DNA of 64,000 bases from Pelagibius sp. Lineage in GTDB: Bacteria > Pseudomonadota > Alphaproteobacteria > Kiloniellales > Kiloniellaceae. The stretch covers positions 1 to 64,000 of the forward strand of contig NZ_JANQKD010000028.1 in assembly GCF_028281305.1 (NCBI RefSeq), in the 5' to 3' direction. The position numbers and the translations under genes were made by a program. Shown one piece after another: positions 37,962 through 47,413 of the stretch (its first letter is position 1; each line of letters starts with the position of its first letter). The notes beneath the pieces were generated by a model. It worked only from the letters and a program-made list of their open reading frames with translations. It had not been told where the DNA came from and searched no databases.

Positions 37962-38516
37962 ATGAGCGCGCGCAACAACCACTTCACCGCGTTCACCGGC
38001 GGGCCGGGGGCCGGCAAGACCAGCGTGATCGAGGCCCTCGGTGCGGCCGGCCATCGTTGCTCCGCGGAAGCCGGGCGCGCGATCATCCGCCAGCAGGTGG
38101 CGATCGACGGCGCCGCCCTGCCCTGGCGCGACCGCGCCCTCTATGCCGAAGTCATGCTGTCCTGGGAATTGCGCGCCTTTGAGGCGCAGGCAGAGGCAAG
38201 CGGCCCCGTGTTCTTCGACCGCGGGCTGCCGGACATCGTCGGCTACCTGCGCCTGGAGGGGCTGCCGGTCTCGGCTCACGTCCTGAAGGCCGCGCAAGAT
38301 CGGCGCTATGCGCGAAAGGTTTTTCTCTTTCCGCCCTGGCCGGAAATCTTCAGCGGCGATGCGGAGCGCAAGCAGACGGCGGAGGTCGCCGCCGCCACCT
38401 GCCGGGTTATGGCAGAGATCTACAGCGAACTGGGCTATGAGCTGATCGAGGTGCCCCGGGTCAGCGTTGCGGAACGGGCCCGCTTCATCCTGGCGGCCTG
38501 CCGGGCGCTTTGTTAG
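37962..38516 (+). CDS. AAA family ATPase / predicted kinase
   Basis: Small P-loop protein of 184 residues. Walker A is FTGGPGAGKTSVIEAL at the very N-terminus and FFDRGLPDIVGYL is a Walker-B-like site, a pattern typical of AAA_28 nucleotide-kinase-like proteins. RBS AAGGAA 9 nt before the start. Substrate unknown. Confidence 0.85.
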   Translation: MSARNNHFTAFTGGPGAGKTSVIEALGAAGHRCSAEAGRAIIRQQVAIDGAALPWRDRALYAEVMLSWELRAFEAQAEASGPVFFDRGLPDIVGYLRLEGLPVSAHVLKAAQDRRYARKVFLFPPWPEIFSGDAERKQTAEVAAATCRVMAEIYSELGYELIEVPRVSVAERARFILAACRALC

Positions 38517-38561
38517 CCTGCGCCGGTTTTGCGCGGGCTTACGGGGCGAGCTAAAAGTGCT

Positions 38562-39062
38562 ATGGAAAGCTGCCGGAGACTTTTTGACCGGCGTCATGAA
38601 GGAGCAGGACCAGGAAGCGATCTGCTTGGCATTGTCGTCGAAGCCGGAGGGTGCGTCAGTGAAATCCCGCGCAAGGAAAGCTGGACGCTGCTGCGGGCTT
38701 GGCGAAAACTCTACTGTGCGCCGGTTCCCGCTGCGTTCGGCAAACGCATCCTAGGCGTCTCCGGCGGCTACTCTTGGCACACCTTCAGTCATAACCACTT
38801 CCCCCATGTGGCCGGGCGGCAGGCTCTTCAGGAATACTCCGCGCAGCCGGCGCGCGAACTCCTCGTGCTGCCGGAACGCAGTTCCAGTGCGGCATTTCGC
38901 TGTTCAAGCGCCGTCCCTCCGGACTCTTCCCGCCTTCGCTTCGACGTCTATGTCGCACCCAGTGACTTCGCATGGACCATGGTCTTCACCCATGAGAATG
39001 AGTGGTATGGGCCCTACTTCTCACGAGCCGAGTGGGGTGAGCGCGGGGTTTTCCGTAGCTGA
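38562..39062 (+). CDS. DUF4275-like protein
   Basis: Protein of 166 residues. SGGYSWHTFSHNHFP in the middle and the C-terminal FAWTMVFTHENEWYGPYF match the pattern of DUF4275, where a Trp-Thr-x-x-x-THE...GPYF end is conserved. Start at MESCRRLF; RBS is weak. Function unknown; follows the ATPase gene on the same strand. Confidence 0.65.
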   Translation: MESCRRLFDRRHEGAGPGSDLLGIVVEAGGCVSEIPRKESWTLLRAWRKLYCAPVPAAFGKRILGVSGGYSWHTFSHNHFPHVAGRQALQEYSAQPARELLVLPERSSSAAFRCSSAVPPDSSRLRFDVYVAPSDFAWTMVFTHENEWYGPYFSRAEWGERGVFRS

Positions 39063-39145
39063 CGGCCTCGATCCACAACTGTAATGGCAATCTGTCGCCC
39101 AGCGAGTCACACTGGCGGCTTGGCGGACCGGAGAGGTGCAGCATC

Positions 39146-39583
39146 GTGTTGGAGTCCTTGGAGTTCATCCAGACCGCGGTCGCAAGGCAGCGCAACAAAC
39201 CGTTCCTGAAGGCCACCATGGCCGCGTCTGCCATGGCCATGCTGGCGGACGGCGAGATCCAGCTCTCCGAGCGCTACCGCCTGGACGAGATCCTGGAACG
39301 CCTGGAAGGCCTCAAGGTCTACGATCCGCAGAAAGCCGTGGCGATCCTGGACGAGTACATCCACGACCTGCGCAGCGAGGGCGATCATGCCCGCAGCGTG
39401 CTTCTCGGCAAGCTGCGGCGCATCGCCGAAGACAGGGACTGCGCCGCGGTGATCCCCGGCGTGGTGCTGGCCCTCTGCGCCGCCGACGGCGTCTTCAGCG
39501 AAAGCGAGAGACAGGTCTTCGAAGAGATCTGCGGCGCCCTCGGGCTGGACCCGGCCGGCTACGCCGATCCCACAGTTTCCTGA
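39146..39583 (+). CDS. TerB family protein
   Basis: All-helical protein of 145 residues with a TerB domain: AASAMAMLADGEIQLSERYR and ALCAADGVFSESERQVFEEI are its two acidic DGE-type repeats. TerB-like proteins are linked to tellurite resistance or membrane stress, but stand-alone members are mostly uncharacterised. GTG start with GGAGAGG upstream. Its last 25 bp overlap the 3' end of the opposing membrane-protein gene. Confidence 0.85.
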   Translation: MLESLEFIQTAVARQRNKPFLKATMAASAMAMLADGEIQLSERYRLDEILERLEGLKVYDPQKAVAILDEYIHDLRSEGDHARSVLLGKLRRIAEDRDCAAVIPGVVLALCAADGVFSESERQVFEEICGALGLDPAGYADPTVS

Positions 39584-40356
39584 ACCGCGGCGCGCTCGCT
39601 GCCCTGCTCCCCGCCCTGCCCCCTGTTCTGCCCCCTGTTCTGCCCCCTGTTCTGCCCCCTGCCCTGGACGGCGAGATCGAGAATCATGATCTTCTGCCAG
39701 ATCTTGCGCGAGAGGTTGGTGGAGAGCTCCTCCAACTCGTTCACGGTGTCGATGACCACCGCGTCCTGAACGCTCTGCGTATAGAGGGCCGCAATCTTGC
39801 CGCAGAGCGACAGCATCTCAGAGCAGTAGTCGAGATAGCGTTCGATCTCCTGGCGGCCCATTTCGCGCTTCGGGGAGCTGGCGGTGGGCTCGATCGCATC
39901 CAGGAGCACGCTCGGGCTCTTGGTGAGCTGGTACATGTCGATCACGTGGATCATCGAGCGCAGGGAATGCAGCGAGGTCAGGGCCCGCTTCCGCTTCCAG
40001 CGCGATTCAAGGCTGACGACGAAGGCGATGCCGAGCGCCATGATGATGGCGATGTTGGCGGCCGGTTCGATGATCTGCACGAGGGTCGTGGCTTCGGGCA
40101 GCGGAGAGCTGAAGTGAAGCTCCTTGAAGACCAACGCGAAGAGCACAACGCCGGCCGCAAGAATACCGACCGTGATCAGCCGCAGGCGCCAGTTGGGCCG
40201 TCCCAGCGCCAGGGCGTCGCTGCGCATCTCCCGGGCGACCCGCGTAAAGTCCTCGGCCACCTCGCGCAGCCCGGCCTCGGGGAAGCGTTCGCCGATCCGC
40301 TTTGCCAGCGTATCGATTGTCGCGATGATCCTGTCCGCATCGAGCGTCATCTGCAT
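39559..40356 (-). CDS. Two-helix membrane protein with GQNR-repeat tail, unknown
   Basis: Protein of 265 residues. A helical N-terminus, two membrane helices (LRLITVGILAAGVVLFALVF and AANIAIIMALGIAFVVSL), a long soluble helical domain (120-235), then a C-terminal GQNRGQNRGQNRGQ tail coded by a 12-bp tandem repeat. No family recognised. 3' end overlaps the terB gene. Confidence 0.75.
   Translation of the reverse strand: MQMTLDADRIIATIDTLAKRIGERFPEAGLREVAEDFTRVAREMRSDALALGRPNWRLRLITVGILAAGVVLFALVFKELHFSSPLPEATTLVQIIEPAANIAIIMALGIAFVVSLESRWKRKRALTSLHSLRSMIHVIDMYQLTKSPSVLLDAIEPTASSPKREMGRQEIERYLDYCSEMLSLCGKIAALYTQSVQDAVVIDTVNELEELSTNLSRKIWQKIMILDLAVQGRGQNRGQNRGQNRGQGGEQGSERAAVQETVGSA
39616..39660. 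repeat. 12-bp coding tandem repeat
   Basis: CCCTGTTCTGCC repeats three times with a partial unit on each side and encodes the GQNR tail of the membrane protein. It keeps reading frame. Confidence 0.9.
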
Positions 40357-40412
40357 GCTGCGCGTTCGTCCCCCAGTCGATGTGGCTCGCCAGCAAGCTT
40401 AGAGGCGGGTGT

Positions 40413-41606
40413 TCAGGCCTTCAACGCCAGTTCCAGGTCCTCGATCAGGTCGGCCGGGTCTTCCAGGCCGACGGAAAGCCGCAGCAGGCCGTCGCCGATG
40501 CCCTGCTCGGCGCGGTCTTCCGGCGAGAGGCGCTGGTGGGTGGTGGTGGCCGGATGGGTGATGAGGCTCTTGGCGTCGCCCAGGTTGTTGGAGATGTCGA
40601 TCACCTCCAGCGCGTTCAGGAAGCGGAAGGCACGCTCCTTGCCGCCCTCCAGATCCAGGGCGACCATGGTGCTGGCACCCTTCATCTGGCGCCTGGCCAG
40701 CGCCGCCTGGGGATGGCTGGCGAGGCCGGGATAGAACACCCGGGTGACGCCGGGCTGGGCCTCCAGGAATTCCGCCACCGCCAAAGCATTCGCGCAGTGG
40801 CGCTGGACCCGCAGATCCAGGGTCTCCAGGCCCTTCAGCATGACCCAGGCATTGAAGGGGCTCATGGAGGGGCCGGTGTGGCGGTAGTAGTTCTGCAGGT
40901 GGTCCTTGATGAAGGCCTCGCTGGAGAGGATCGCACCGCCCATGCAGCGCCCCTGCCCGTCGATGTGCTTGGTGGCGGAATAGACCACCACGTCGGCACC
41001 GAAGTCGAGCGGGCGCTGCAGCATCGGCGTGGCGAAGACATTGTCCACCACCACCGAGGCGCCGGCGGCATGAGCGAGGTCGCTCACTGTCTTCAGATCG
41101 ATGATCTCCAGCGTCGGATTGGAGGGCGTTTCCAGGAACACGCAGGTGGCCGGCTTCGACAGGGCGGCTTCCCAGGCCGCCATGTCCGTGCCGTCGACAA
41201 GCAGCGTTTCGATGCCGTAACGCGGCAGCATCTCAGCGACAATGTAGTGGCAGGAACCGAAGAGCGCGCGGGAGGCCACCACCCGGTCGCCGGCTTTGAG
41301 TTGGCAGATCAAAGCGGCGAAGACCGCGCCCATGCCGCTGGCGGTCGCGCGGCAGGCCTCTGCACCCTCAAGCAGGCGCAGACGCTCTTCGAACATGGCG
41401 ACCGTGGGGTTGGCGTAGCGCGAATAGACGAAACGCTCCTTGTCGCCCTTGAAGGCGGCTTCCGCCTCTTCTGCCGAAGAGTAGACATAGCCGGAGGTCA
41501 GGTAGAGTGCTTCGCTGGTCTCATCGAAAGCGCTGCGCGCCTGGCCGCCGCGCACCAACTCGGTCTGCGGCCGCCAGCGCCGCGTTCTGTTGGAATCCTT
41601 GGGCAC
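40413..41606 (-). CDS. metZ: O-succinylhomoserine sulfhydrylase
   Basis: PLP enzyme of methionine synthesis making homocysteine from O-succinylhomoserine and sulfide, 397 residues. Cys/Met-metabolism fold: FVYSRYANPTVAMFEERL, ATASGMGAV, FLETPSNPTLE, and the PLP Lys in VYSATKHIDGQGR. STMVALDLEGG and SLITHPATTTHQRL are near the C-terminus. A rhodanese gene lies 51 bp upstream on the same strand, a common pairing. Confidence 0.94.
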   Translation of the reverse strand: MPKDSNRTRRWRPQTELVRGGQARSAFDETSEALYLTSGYVYSSAEEAEAAFKGDKERFVYSRYANPTVAMFEERLRLLEGAEACRATASGMGAVFAALICQLKAGDRVVASRALFGSCHYIVAEMLPRYGIETLLVDGTDMAAWEAALSKPATCVFLETPSNPTLEIIDLKTVSDLAHAAGASVVVDNVFATPMLQRPLDFGADVVVYSATKHIDGQGRCMGGAILSSEAFIKDHLQNYYRHTGPSMSPFNAWVMLKGLETLDLRVQRHCANALAVAEFLEAQPGVTRVFYPGLASHPQAALARRQMKGASTMVALDLEGGKERAFRFLNALEVIDISNNLGDAKSLITHPATTTHQRLSPEDRAEQGIGDGLLRLSVGLEDPADLIEDLELALKA

Positions 41607-41657
41607 CTTTTCGTTTCCTTCCTGCCCTTGCCTTGCCCTTGCCGGTTTCGCCCGGGC

Positions 41658-42080
41658 TCAGCCCTGGGCCCAGGGCAGGCCGGCCACCTTCCAGCCGCCA
41701 ACGGAGCCACGGTGCAGATCGCCGTCGCGGTCGCCTTCGAAACCCTCGGCAACATTGTAGCAGGGCCCGAAGCCGGCTGCGGTGAGTGCCATGGCCGCCG
41801 AGCGCGAGCGCGCGCCGGAACGGCAGATCAGCAGAACCGGCTGATCCTTGCCAACACCCCGGGCCGCCACCTCTTCCACAAAGGCTGCATTCATGCCCAT
41901 GTCCGGAAAGCTCTGCCAGGACACGCAGATGGTCTCCTTGCTCAGGCTGTCCAGCCGCGGCAGACCGACGAAGTTCCACTCCGGCAGGGTGCGCACGTCG
42001 ACCAGAACCGCCTTGGGGTTTTCCTTCAGCAGTTCCCAGGCCTCCGCCGGGCGCAGGTCGCCCGCATAGCCGTCTTGCAT
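41658..42080 (-). CDS. Rhodanese-like sulfurtransferase
   Basis: Single-domain rhodanese of 140 residues. AVLVDVRTLPEW is the typical start and LLICRSGARSRSAA holds the active-site Cys. Likely carries persulfide sulfur; upstream of metZ, so it may feed or recycle sulfide for homocysteine formation (inference). Confidence 0.9.
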   Translation of the reverse strand: MQDGYAGDLRPAEAWELLKENPKAVLVDVRTLPEWNFVGLPRLDSLSKETICVSWQSFPDMGMNAAFVEEVAARGVGKDQPVLLICRSGARSRSAAMALTAAGFGPCYNVAEGFEGDRDGDLHRGSVGGWKVAGLPWAQG

Positions 42081-42212
42081 AACGCCTCTCCCAATTGATC
42101 GCCGGGCCCCGGGCGCCTGCGGCCTCTCCTGCGCAATGGCCCAAGACCCCTTTCGGGGCAGGCGAGTTTAGGCATCCCGTCACCGGACGCAACCGCCTTT
42201 GTACAGCGAAAG

Positions 42213-43865
42213 CTAAGGCGCGACCGAATAGTCTGCCGCGGAAAGCAAGGTCGTGGGGTGAAGGCGGAAGCCCTTCACACGCTTCGACATCACGGTCACC
42301 ACGGAAAGCCAGGAGGGCTGCACCATAGGACCGATTTCCTGCATCCGGGTCTGGACCTGGCGCAGCAGCCCCTGGCGCGCCGCCGGATCCAGGGTCGCTT
42401 CCGCCTCTGTCAGGAGGGTATCGATGCGCGCGTCGGAAAAGCCCGTGCTGTTCCAAGGCACGCCGGAGCGGACCGTCAGACCCAGAAGCATGAAACCGAG
42501 CGGCCGCGGCGCCCACTCGACGAAGGCCAGCGGAACCTTGTCCCAGACCTCCCAGAAGCGGGGCGCGGGCATCACCTCGATGGCGGCGCGGATACCCGCT
42601 TCGGCATACTGCTCGACCATGGCCTGAACCGCTGAAAGCTCCCAGGCCGGCCAGGATTTGCAGCTGATCCGGATTTCGATGCCGTCCGGATACCCGGCCG
42701 CCGCCAACAGCCGGCGCGCCTCGTCAAGATCGCGGCCCATCGGCGGCAGCGCGGCGTAGTCCGGATGCGCGGGCGACACCAGATGATGTTCGGCGGGAAC
42801 GCCGAAGCCGCGCAGCGCCAGCCGCGTGATCGCATCCGGGTCGAGTGCCAGGCGCATCGCCCGGCGCACGCGCACGTCATCAAAGGGCGGCACGTCGACC
42901 TTCATCTGCAAGAGCGCGGTGGCCGTCGTCGCGGTCCGGTGGATCTCAAAATCAGGATTGTCGGCGAGACCTTCGGCGACCGCGTAGTCGCAACGATCGA
43001 GGCCGTCCACCTGACGCGACACCAGGGCCGCCGCCGCGGCATTCGGATCGTCCCCCAGGTCGATCAGCCGCAGTTCGTCCAGGCAGGCGGCAAAGGTGGA
43101 GCGGCCGTGCTGGGCCTGCAGGACCGCACCCTCGCCAACGGCAAAGTCGACAAGCGCGAAGGGGCCGGTCCCGTTGGCACCCAAACCGAAACGGCCGCCG
43201 TCGTCGGGATCCAGCATGACGTTGGTGTAGTGGAAGAGGTGTTCAGGCACCGCCACCTGCGGGCGCCTGAGGTTCAGCCGGACATGGAAGTCGTCCACCT
43301 TTTCGATTGCGGCAGCATCCCAGAGCGCCGGCCCGTCGCAGGCTTCGCAGGGCCCGTCCGCCAGCAGGTACGACTGCATCAGACCAAGCGCTGAAGAGCC
43401 GGTTGCAGGGTCGAGCAATCGGCGCAGGTTCCAGATGACGTCGTCGGCCGTGAAGACACGGCCGCTGTGCCAGGTCACGTCCTGCCTCAGAAACAAGTCC
43501 CAACTGCGCAGATCCGGCGAAACCGACCAAGAAGACAACAGCTTGGGACGCGTCACACTGTCAAAGCCGGTCCAGGTCAGCGGCTGACAGACCTGATGCA
43601 CCAGATTGGCTGCCGGCAGCCAGTTGAGTGCATGGGGATCGGTGACCGGCTGGATCCTCATGCCGAGGGTCAGGCGTCCGCCGCGGTGGCTCTCTGACAC
43701 CAAAGCGGCCGTCGGCGCCGCCTTCAGGCCCGCCATCGCGTAGGCGGCCGCGGGGGCAAGCCCCAGCAAGGTCGCCCGGCGCAGAAAGGCCCGACGACTC
43801 AAGGCGCCGTCCGCCAATCGCCGGCGCAAAGACCCGATTAGCGGGTGGTGATGGTCTCGATCCAT
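42213..43865 (-). CDS. Tat-exported peptide-type ABC substrate-binding protein (SBP_bac_5)
   Basis: Binding protein of 550 residues. The N-terminus has a twin-arginine signal, LSRRAFLRRATLLGLAPAAA. The ATG giving MDRDHHHP follows GGGGAG. Family 5 body: LTLGMRIQPVTDPHALNW, DVTWHSGRVFTADDVIWN, and GPMVQPSWLSVVTVMSKRV near the end. No permease or ATPase genes are adjacent, so it is a second orphan of this family in the window. Confidence 0.9.
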   Translation of the reverse strand: MDRDHHHPLIGSLRRRLADGALSRRAFLRRATLLGLAPAAAYAMAGLKAAPTAALVSESHRGGRLTLGMRIQPVTDPHALNWLPAANLVHQVCQPLTWTGFDSVTRPKLLSSWSVSPDLRSWDLFLRQDVTWHSGRVFTADDVIWNLRRLLDPATGSSALGLMQSYLLADGPCEACDGPALWDAAAIEKVDDFHVRLNLRRPQVAVPEHLFHYTNVMLDPDDGGRFGLGANGTGPFALVDFAVGEGAVLQAQHGRSTFAACLDELRLIDLGDDPNAAAAALVSRQVDGLDRCDYAVAEGLADNPDFEIHRTATTATALLQMKVDVPPFDDVRVRRAMRLALDPDAITRLALRGFGVPAEHHLVSPAHPDYAALPPMGRDLDEARRLLAAAGYPDGIEIRISCKSWPAWELSAVQAMVEQYAEAGIRAAIEVMPAPRFWEVWDKVPLAFVEWAPRPLGFMLLGLTVRSGVPWNSTGFSDARIDTLLTEAEATLDPAARQGLLRQVQTRMQEIGPMVQPSWLSVVTVMSKRVKGFRLHPTTLLSAADYSVAP

Positions 43866-43944
43866 GGCCACTCCCCAGTAGAGAGGATAGTCTTATCGTG
43901 GGGAATTTCCAGTCGCCGCTGAACGTGGCGACTAGGCCGGCCGC

Positions 43945-46524
43945 TCAGGTAGATCCATCGGAGTCCGGGCTTTCCGAGCCCAGGACCCTGGGATCGGGGG
44001 CCTTTGAATCGCCGGAGCGGGCCTTGGGCCCGGCAGCTTCGGGGCCGGACCCGAAGTACGGACCAACGGGCGCTTCCTCTGTCGGCGCAGCGGCGCCGGA
44101 ATCCGCCATGTGAACGACACGTTGCGGGAAGGGAATCTCGATCCCGGCCTCGCGGAACTGCCGGTCGATCTCGAACCGCAGGTCGCTGCCGATCAAAAGC
44201 CGATAGCTCACTTCATTGGTGAAGCAGCGCAGTTCGAAGTCGAGGCTGCTGTTGCCGAAGTTCATGAACAACACATGGGGCTCCGGCGAGGTCAGCACCT
44301 GCTCGTGGCGCTGCGCGCAGCCGAGCAGGATTTCTTTCACCTTCTCCACATCCGATCCGTAGGCGACGCCGACCGGCACTTCGATGCGGCCGTAGTGATC
44401 CTTGTGGGTCCAGTTGATCACCGGGGTCGAGATGAAGTCCGAATTGGGAATGATCACCGAGGCACGCTGAAAGGTCTGCAACTCCGTGGAGCGCACGGTG
44501 ATCTGCTTGACGAAGCCCTCGTTGGCGCCGACCACCACCCAGTCGCCCACCTTGATCGGTCGTTCGATGAGCAGAATGATGCCCGAGACGAAGTTGCTGA
44601 CGACGGTCTGCAGGCCGAAGCCGATGCCGACGGAGAGCGCACCGGCGATGAGGGCGATGTTGGACAGGTCGATGCCCAGCGCCGAAATGCCGAACATCGT
44701 CGCGAGGATGATCCCCAGGTAGCCGAAGCCGGCAGCCAGCGAGTGCTGGACACCGGAGTCGAAACCGGACTCCGGCAGAACCTGGTTGCGCAGAAATCTC
44801 TGGAACAGCCGCGTCAACAGCAGGGCGACGGCAAAGACGACGATGGCCGCAAAGACGTCGGCCAGGGAGATGGTGACGCCGCCGATGGAAATCCCCGTCG
44901 CCAGCCGGCGCGCGTCGGTCCAGAACTCGCCGAAGGGCGACAACCAGATGGAGGCGATCAGCAGCGCACCGACTACGGCAAGGGCCCCATCCAGCAGCAT
45001 GCGCAGCCAGAACTTGATCCGTCTGCGGGCAACGTGACGGATCGCCAGGTATTCGGTCATGAAACCGGAGCGCAGATAGACGCCGACAAGCTCGCGTCCC
45101 AGCCCGCGCAGGATCACGAGCCCGCCCAGGCTGATGGCGCTGAGCACGAGATTCAGCAGCAGAAAGTCGCCGAGATCCACATAGCCGACCAGCGAGGCCA
45201 GAAGGCTGGCAATCGCCAGCAGCATGAAGAGACGCCGCGTCAGTTTCCAGAAACTCGACTGGACCACCGTCTGAGGCGCACTCGGGACCGCATCGTCACC
45301 CGTGCCCGCCTCGGCCGCCTTCAGCCAGCGGCTGCGCCGCGTCATGTCGATCAGCACCAGCGCCGGAAGAACGTTTAGGACAAAGGTCGAAAGGGCAAAG
45401 TAGGTGTCGGTCACACCGATCAGCTTGTGCGCCTCGGTCAAGAAAACCTCGACCGCCACGAACGCCGCCAGCAGGGTGAAGCGGCGCCCGAGGACGCGGG
45501 CGTTGTCGGGCGAAACGTTCAGCAGGCGCCACTGCGGCATATCCGGCGAAAGCACCGCATAGGGCAGTGCCCAGGCCAGCGAAAAGAAGATCATCACGGC
45601 AAAGCAGAGCGCGAGCAGTGCCCAGAACAGGCTGCGCTCCGCGGCACCGCTGGAAATCGCGAGATAGAGCAGCCCGCCGAACATGAGGGCCGGAACGATG
45701 CCCCGGGCAGCGGCATTGGCGATGCCGGCGATCAGGCGAAATCCGTAGCTGGGCTCCATGAGTGCGGGATTGCGATCGTAGCGTCTCAGCAGCCAGCGCC
45801 GCAGCAGCCAGCCAACGGCAACCGCAAGAATGAGCAGGATCGCGACACGGGTGGGAACTGCAGCGCGCCGTTCCTCCCCTTCCAGGGCCTGCCACCATAT
45901 GATCGGCGAGCGCGCGATCTTGCCCAGAACGTCGAAAAACTCCGGGACGCCGCGGGCCCAGGTGTCCGGCGACCAAGGAAAAGGGTAGACCCGAAACAGC
46001 GCCTCGAAGCGCTTGCGCTGGGAGAGTGCGCCGACCAGACGGTCCAACTCGTCGGCCCGAACGATCGAGAGGTTGGCCTGGACGACGCGGGCGCGCAGCC
46101 CCTTCAGTTCGTCCTCGATCTCTTGGCGCTGTGCCGCAAGCTCCTCGTCCTCCGAGGCCGCCTCGACATCGGGAGCCGGCCCCAGGACTTCGAGCCTTCT
46201 TTCCAGATCCCCGATACTATCCTCGGCCACACCCTTGATCTCTGTGGCTTCCCGGCGGACACGCGCGGTGACGTCGAGAAAGCTGCGGGCGTCCTCGGCT
46301 GTGGTGTCGGCGCGCCGAAGCTGCTGCTCCACGAGGTCGAGCGTGCGGGTCCACTGCTCGGCCAGGACCGACGAGGTCTCGGGCCCCGTTGTCGACTGCG
46401 CCGAGGAAGGCTGCGGAAGAAAGAGGATCAGCGCCAGGACGGCAGCGCAAAGCACGTCAAAAGCGGCAGGAAAACGCAAGGCTGTCACCTCTTCCGGCGA
46501 AGGGCGGTCGCCAAAACCTAGCAT
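43945..46524 (-). CDS. Large MscS-family mechanosensitive channel (DUF3772/MscK-like)
   Basis: Inner-membrane channel of up to 859 residues. The real start may be a TTG 45 bp inside, which has GGAAGAGG upstream and puts the signal peptide (ending PQPSSAQS) at the very N-terminus. A periplasmic helical DUF3772-type region (to about 190) precedes about ten membrane helices. The MscS core has the pore helix and gate region LSNIALIAGALSVGIGFGLQ and IERPIKVGDWVVVG, then the beta and C-terminal vestibule domains with FNFHN-free, MscS-typical RMEVPV-like strands (here GRIEVPVGVAYGS). A Pro/Ser/Asp-rich tail follows. Likely releases solutes on hypo-osmotic shock. Confidence 0.9.
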   Translation of the reverse strand: MLGFGDRPSPEEVTALRFPAAFDVLCAAVLALILFLPQPSSAQSTTGPETSSVLAEQWTRTLDLVEQQLRRADTTAEDARSFLDVTARVRREATEIKGVAEDSIGDLERRLEVLGPAPDVEAASEDEELAAQRQEIEDELKGLRARVVQANLSIVRADELDRLVGALSQRKRFEALFRVYPFPWSPDTWARGVPEFFDVLGKIARSPIIWWQALEGEERRAAVPTRVAILLILAVAVGWLLRRWLLRRYDRNPALMEPSYGFRLIAGIANAAARGIVPALMFGGLLYLAISSGAAERSLFWALLALCFAVMIFFSLAWALPYAVLSPDMPQWRLLNVSPDNARVLGRRFTLLAAFVAVEVFLTEAHKLIGVTDTYFALSTFVLNVLPALVLIDMTRRSRWLKAAEAGTGDDAVPSAPQTVVQSSFWKLTRRLFMLLAIASLLASLVGYVDLGDFLLLNLVLSAISLGGLVILRGLGRELVGVYLRSGFMTEYLAIRHVARRRIKFWLRMLLDGALAVVGALLIASIWLSPFGEFWTDARRLATGISIGGVTISLADVFAAIVVFAVALLLTRLFQRFLRNQVLPESGFDSGVQHSLAAGFGYLGIILATMFGISALGIDLSNIALIAGALSVGIGFGLQTVVSNFVSGIILLIERPIKVGDWVVVGANEGFVKQITVRSTELQTFQRASVIIPNSDFISTPVINWTHKDHYGRIEVPVGVAYGSDVEKVKEILLGCAQRHEQVLTSPEPHVLFMNFGNSSLDFELRCFTNEVSYRLLIGSDLRFEIDRQFREAGIEIPFPQRVVHMADSGAAAPTEEAPVGPYFGSGPEAAGPKARSGDSKAPDPRVLGSESPDSDGST

Positions 46525-46684
46525 GCTGCACCGGGCCGGGGAAACCGCGAGCCCAGTGGCTCAAGGCCCGGCGCATCCGGGCACGCCAGCCGCGCAGCAG
46601 CCCCTGAAATCAGTGATTGATCGGGGTTCTCGGCCCGGCGCGCCGCTGGCGGATCAGCGCCCACTCAAGCGCCTGCGATTCGGC

Positions 46685-47413
46685 TCAGGGATAGTCGCAG
46701 CGGTCGGCGGTTACAGACAGAAAGCCCCGGGCGCCGGGCAGAAAGGTGAAGCGGTACTCGTCGTCGCCGACGACGATGGAGCGGTGCAGCGGCAGCGCCC
46801 CTTCGGCGGTCACGGACTTTCCGCCCAGCTCCGTAAAGGCAATCTTCACGGGCTGGTTGGGATCGAACCAGGCCTCGATGTTCCCGCTTGCATCGCGCGC
46901 CGCCGTGCCGCTGGCCGTGACCGTGATGCTGCGGTCGGCGAAGCTGACGGCGTCGTTCGCCCCACTTTGCAGGGAGGTGGTGACGATGAAACGCTTGGTC
47001 TGCGGCGTCTCGTCACAGGTGCGCGGTTTCTGTGCCGTAGAAACCAGGAAGGCGAGCCGCTCCTGATCGGCGCCCGCATCCAGCTTCTGCTGCACGAGAC
47101 TCATCAGCTCGCGAACGAAGCCCGTCGGCACCTCGCGCTCGTAGCGCGCCTGCCAAGCGGCAATGGACTCCTTGGACTTCGCCAGCTCGCTGGCCAGGGC
47201 CGCGGACTGCCGCTCCAGCCCACCGACTTCCTCTGTGAGCTCGACGATGCGCTGCTCGGCCTTGGTCACGTCGCGGGCCGCAAGCTGGGAACCGATACGG
47301 TAGGAGTAGGCACCGGCCGCAACGATGGCGATCAGGGCCAGCGACCACTTGGTCACGGCCCACCAGAAGCGCCGGCGGCGGCGCTGGCGGTTTTCGTGTA
47401 GGCCTAAGGACAT
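46685..47413 (-). CDS. Membrane-anchored coiled-coil protein, unknown
   Basis: Protein of 242 residues. Arg-rich N-terminus (RQRRRRRFWW) and one membrane helix (KWSLALIAIVAAGAYSY) orient the rest outside. A coiled coil (about 50-95) is followed by a beta-rich domain with two Cys (TCDETPQ and the final RCDYP) that could form a disulfide. No known domain recognised. It lies upstream of the MscS-type channel on the same strand. Confidence 0.75.
   Translation of the reverse strand: MSLGLHENRQRRRRRFWWAVTKWSLALIAIVAAGAYSYRIGSQLAARDVTKAEQRIVELTEEVGGLERQSAALASELAKSKESIAAWQARYEREVPTGFVRELMSLVQQKLDAGADQERLAFLVSTAQKPRTCDETPQTKRFIVTTSLQSGANDAVSFADRSITVTASGTAARDASGNIEAWFDPNQPVKIAFTELGGKSVTAEGALPLHRSIVVGDDEYRFTFLPGARGFLSVTADRCDYP

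Noticed and set aside
41607..42212. SAM-type riboswitch in front of metZ or the rhodanese gene
   Set aside because: Alphaproteobacterial metZ often has SAM-II. The 51-bp and 132-bp gaps here show no matching conserved sequence.
46524..46684. Further gene between the channel and coiled-coil genes
   Set aside because: Only short frames without RBS or domain character in 160 bp.
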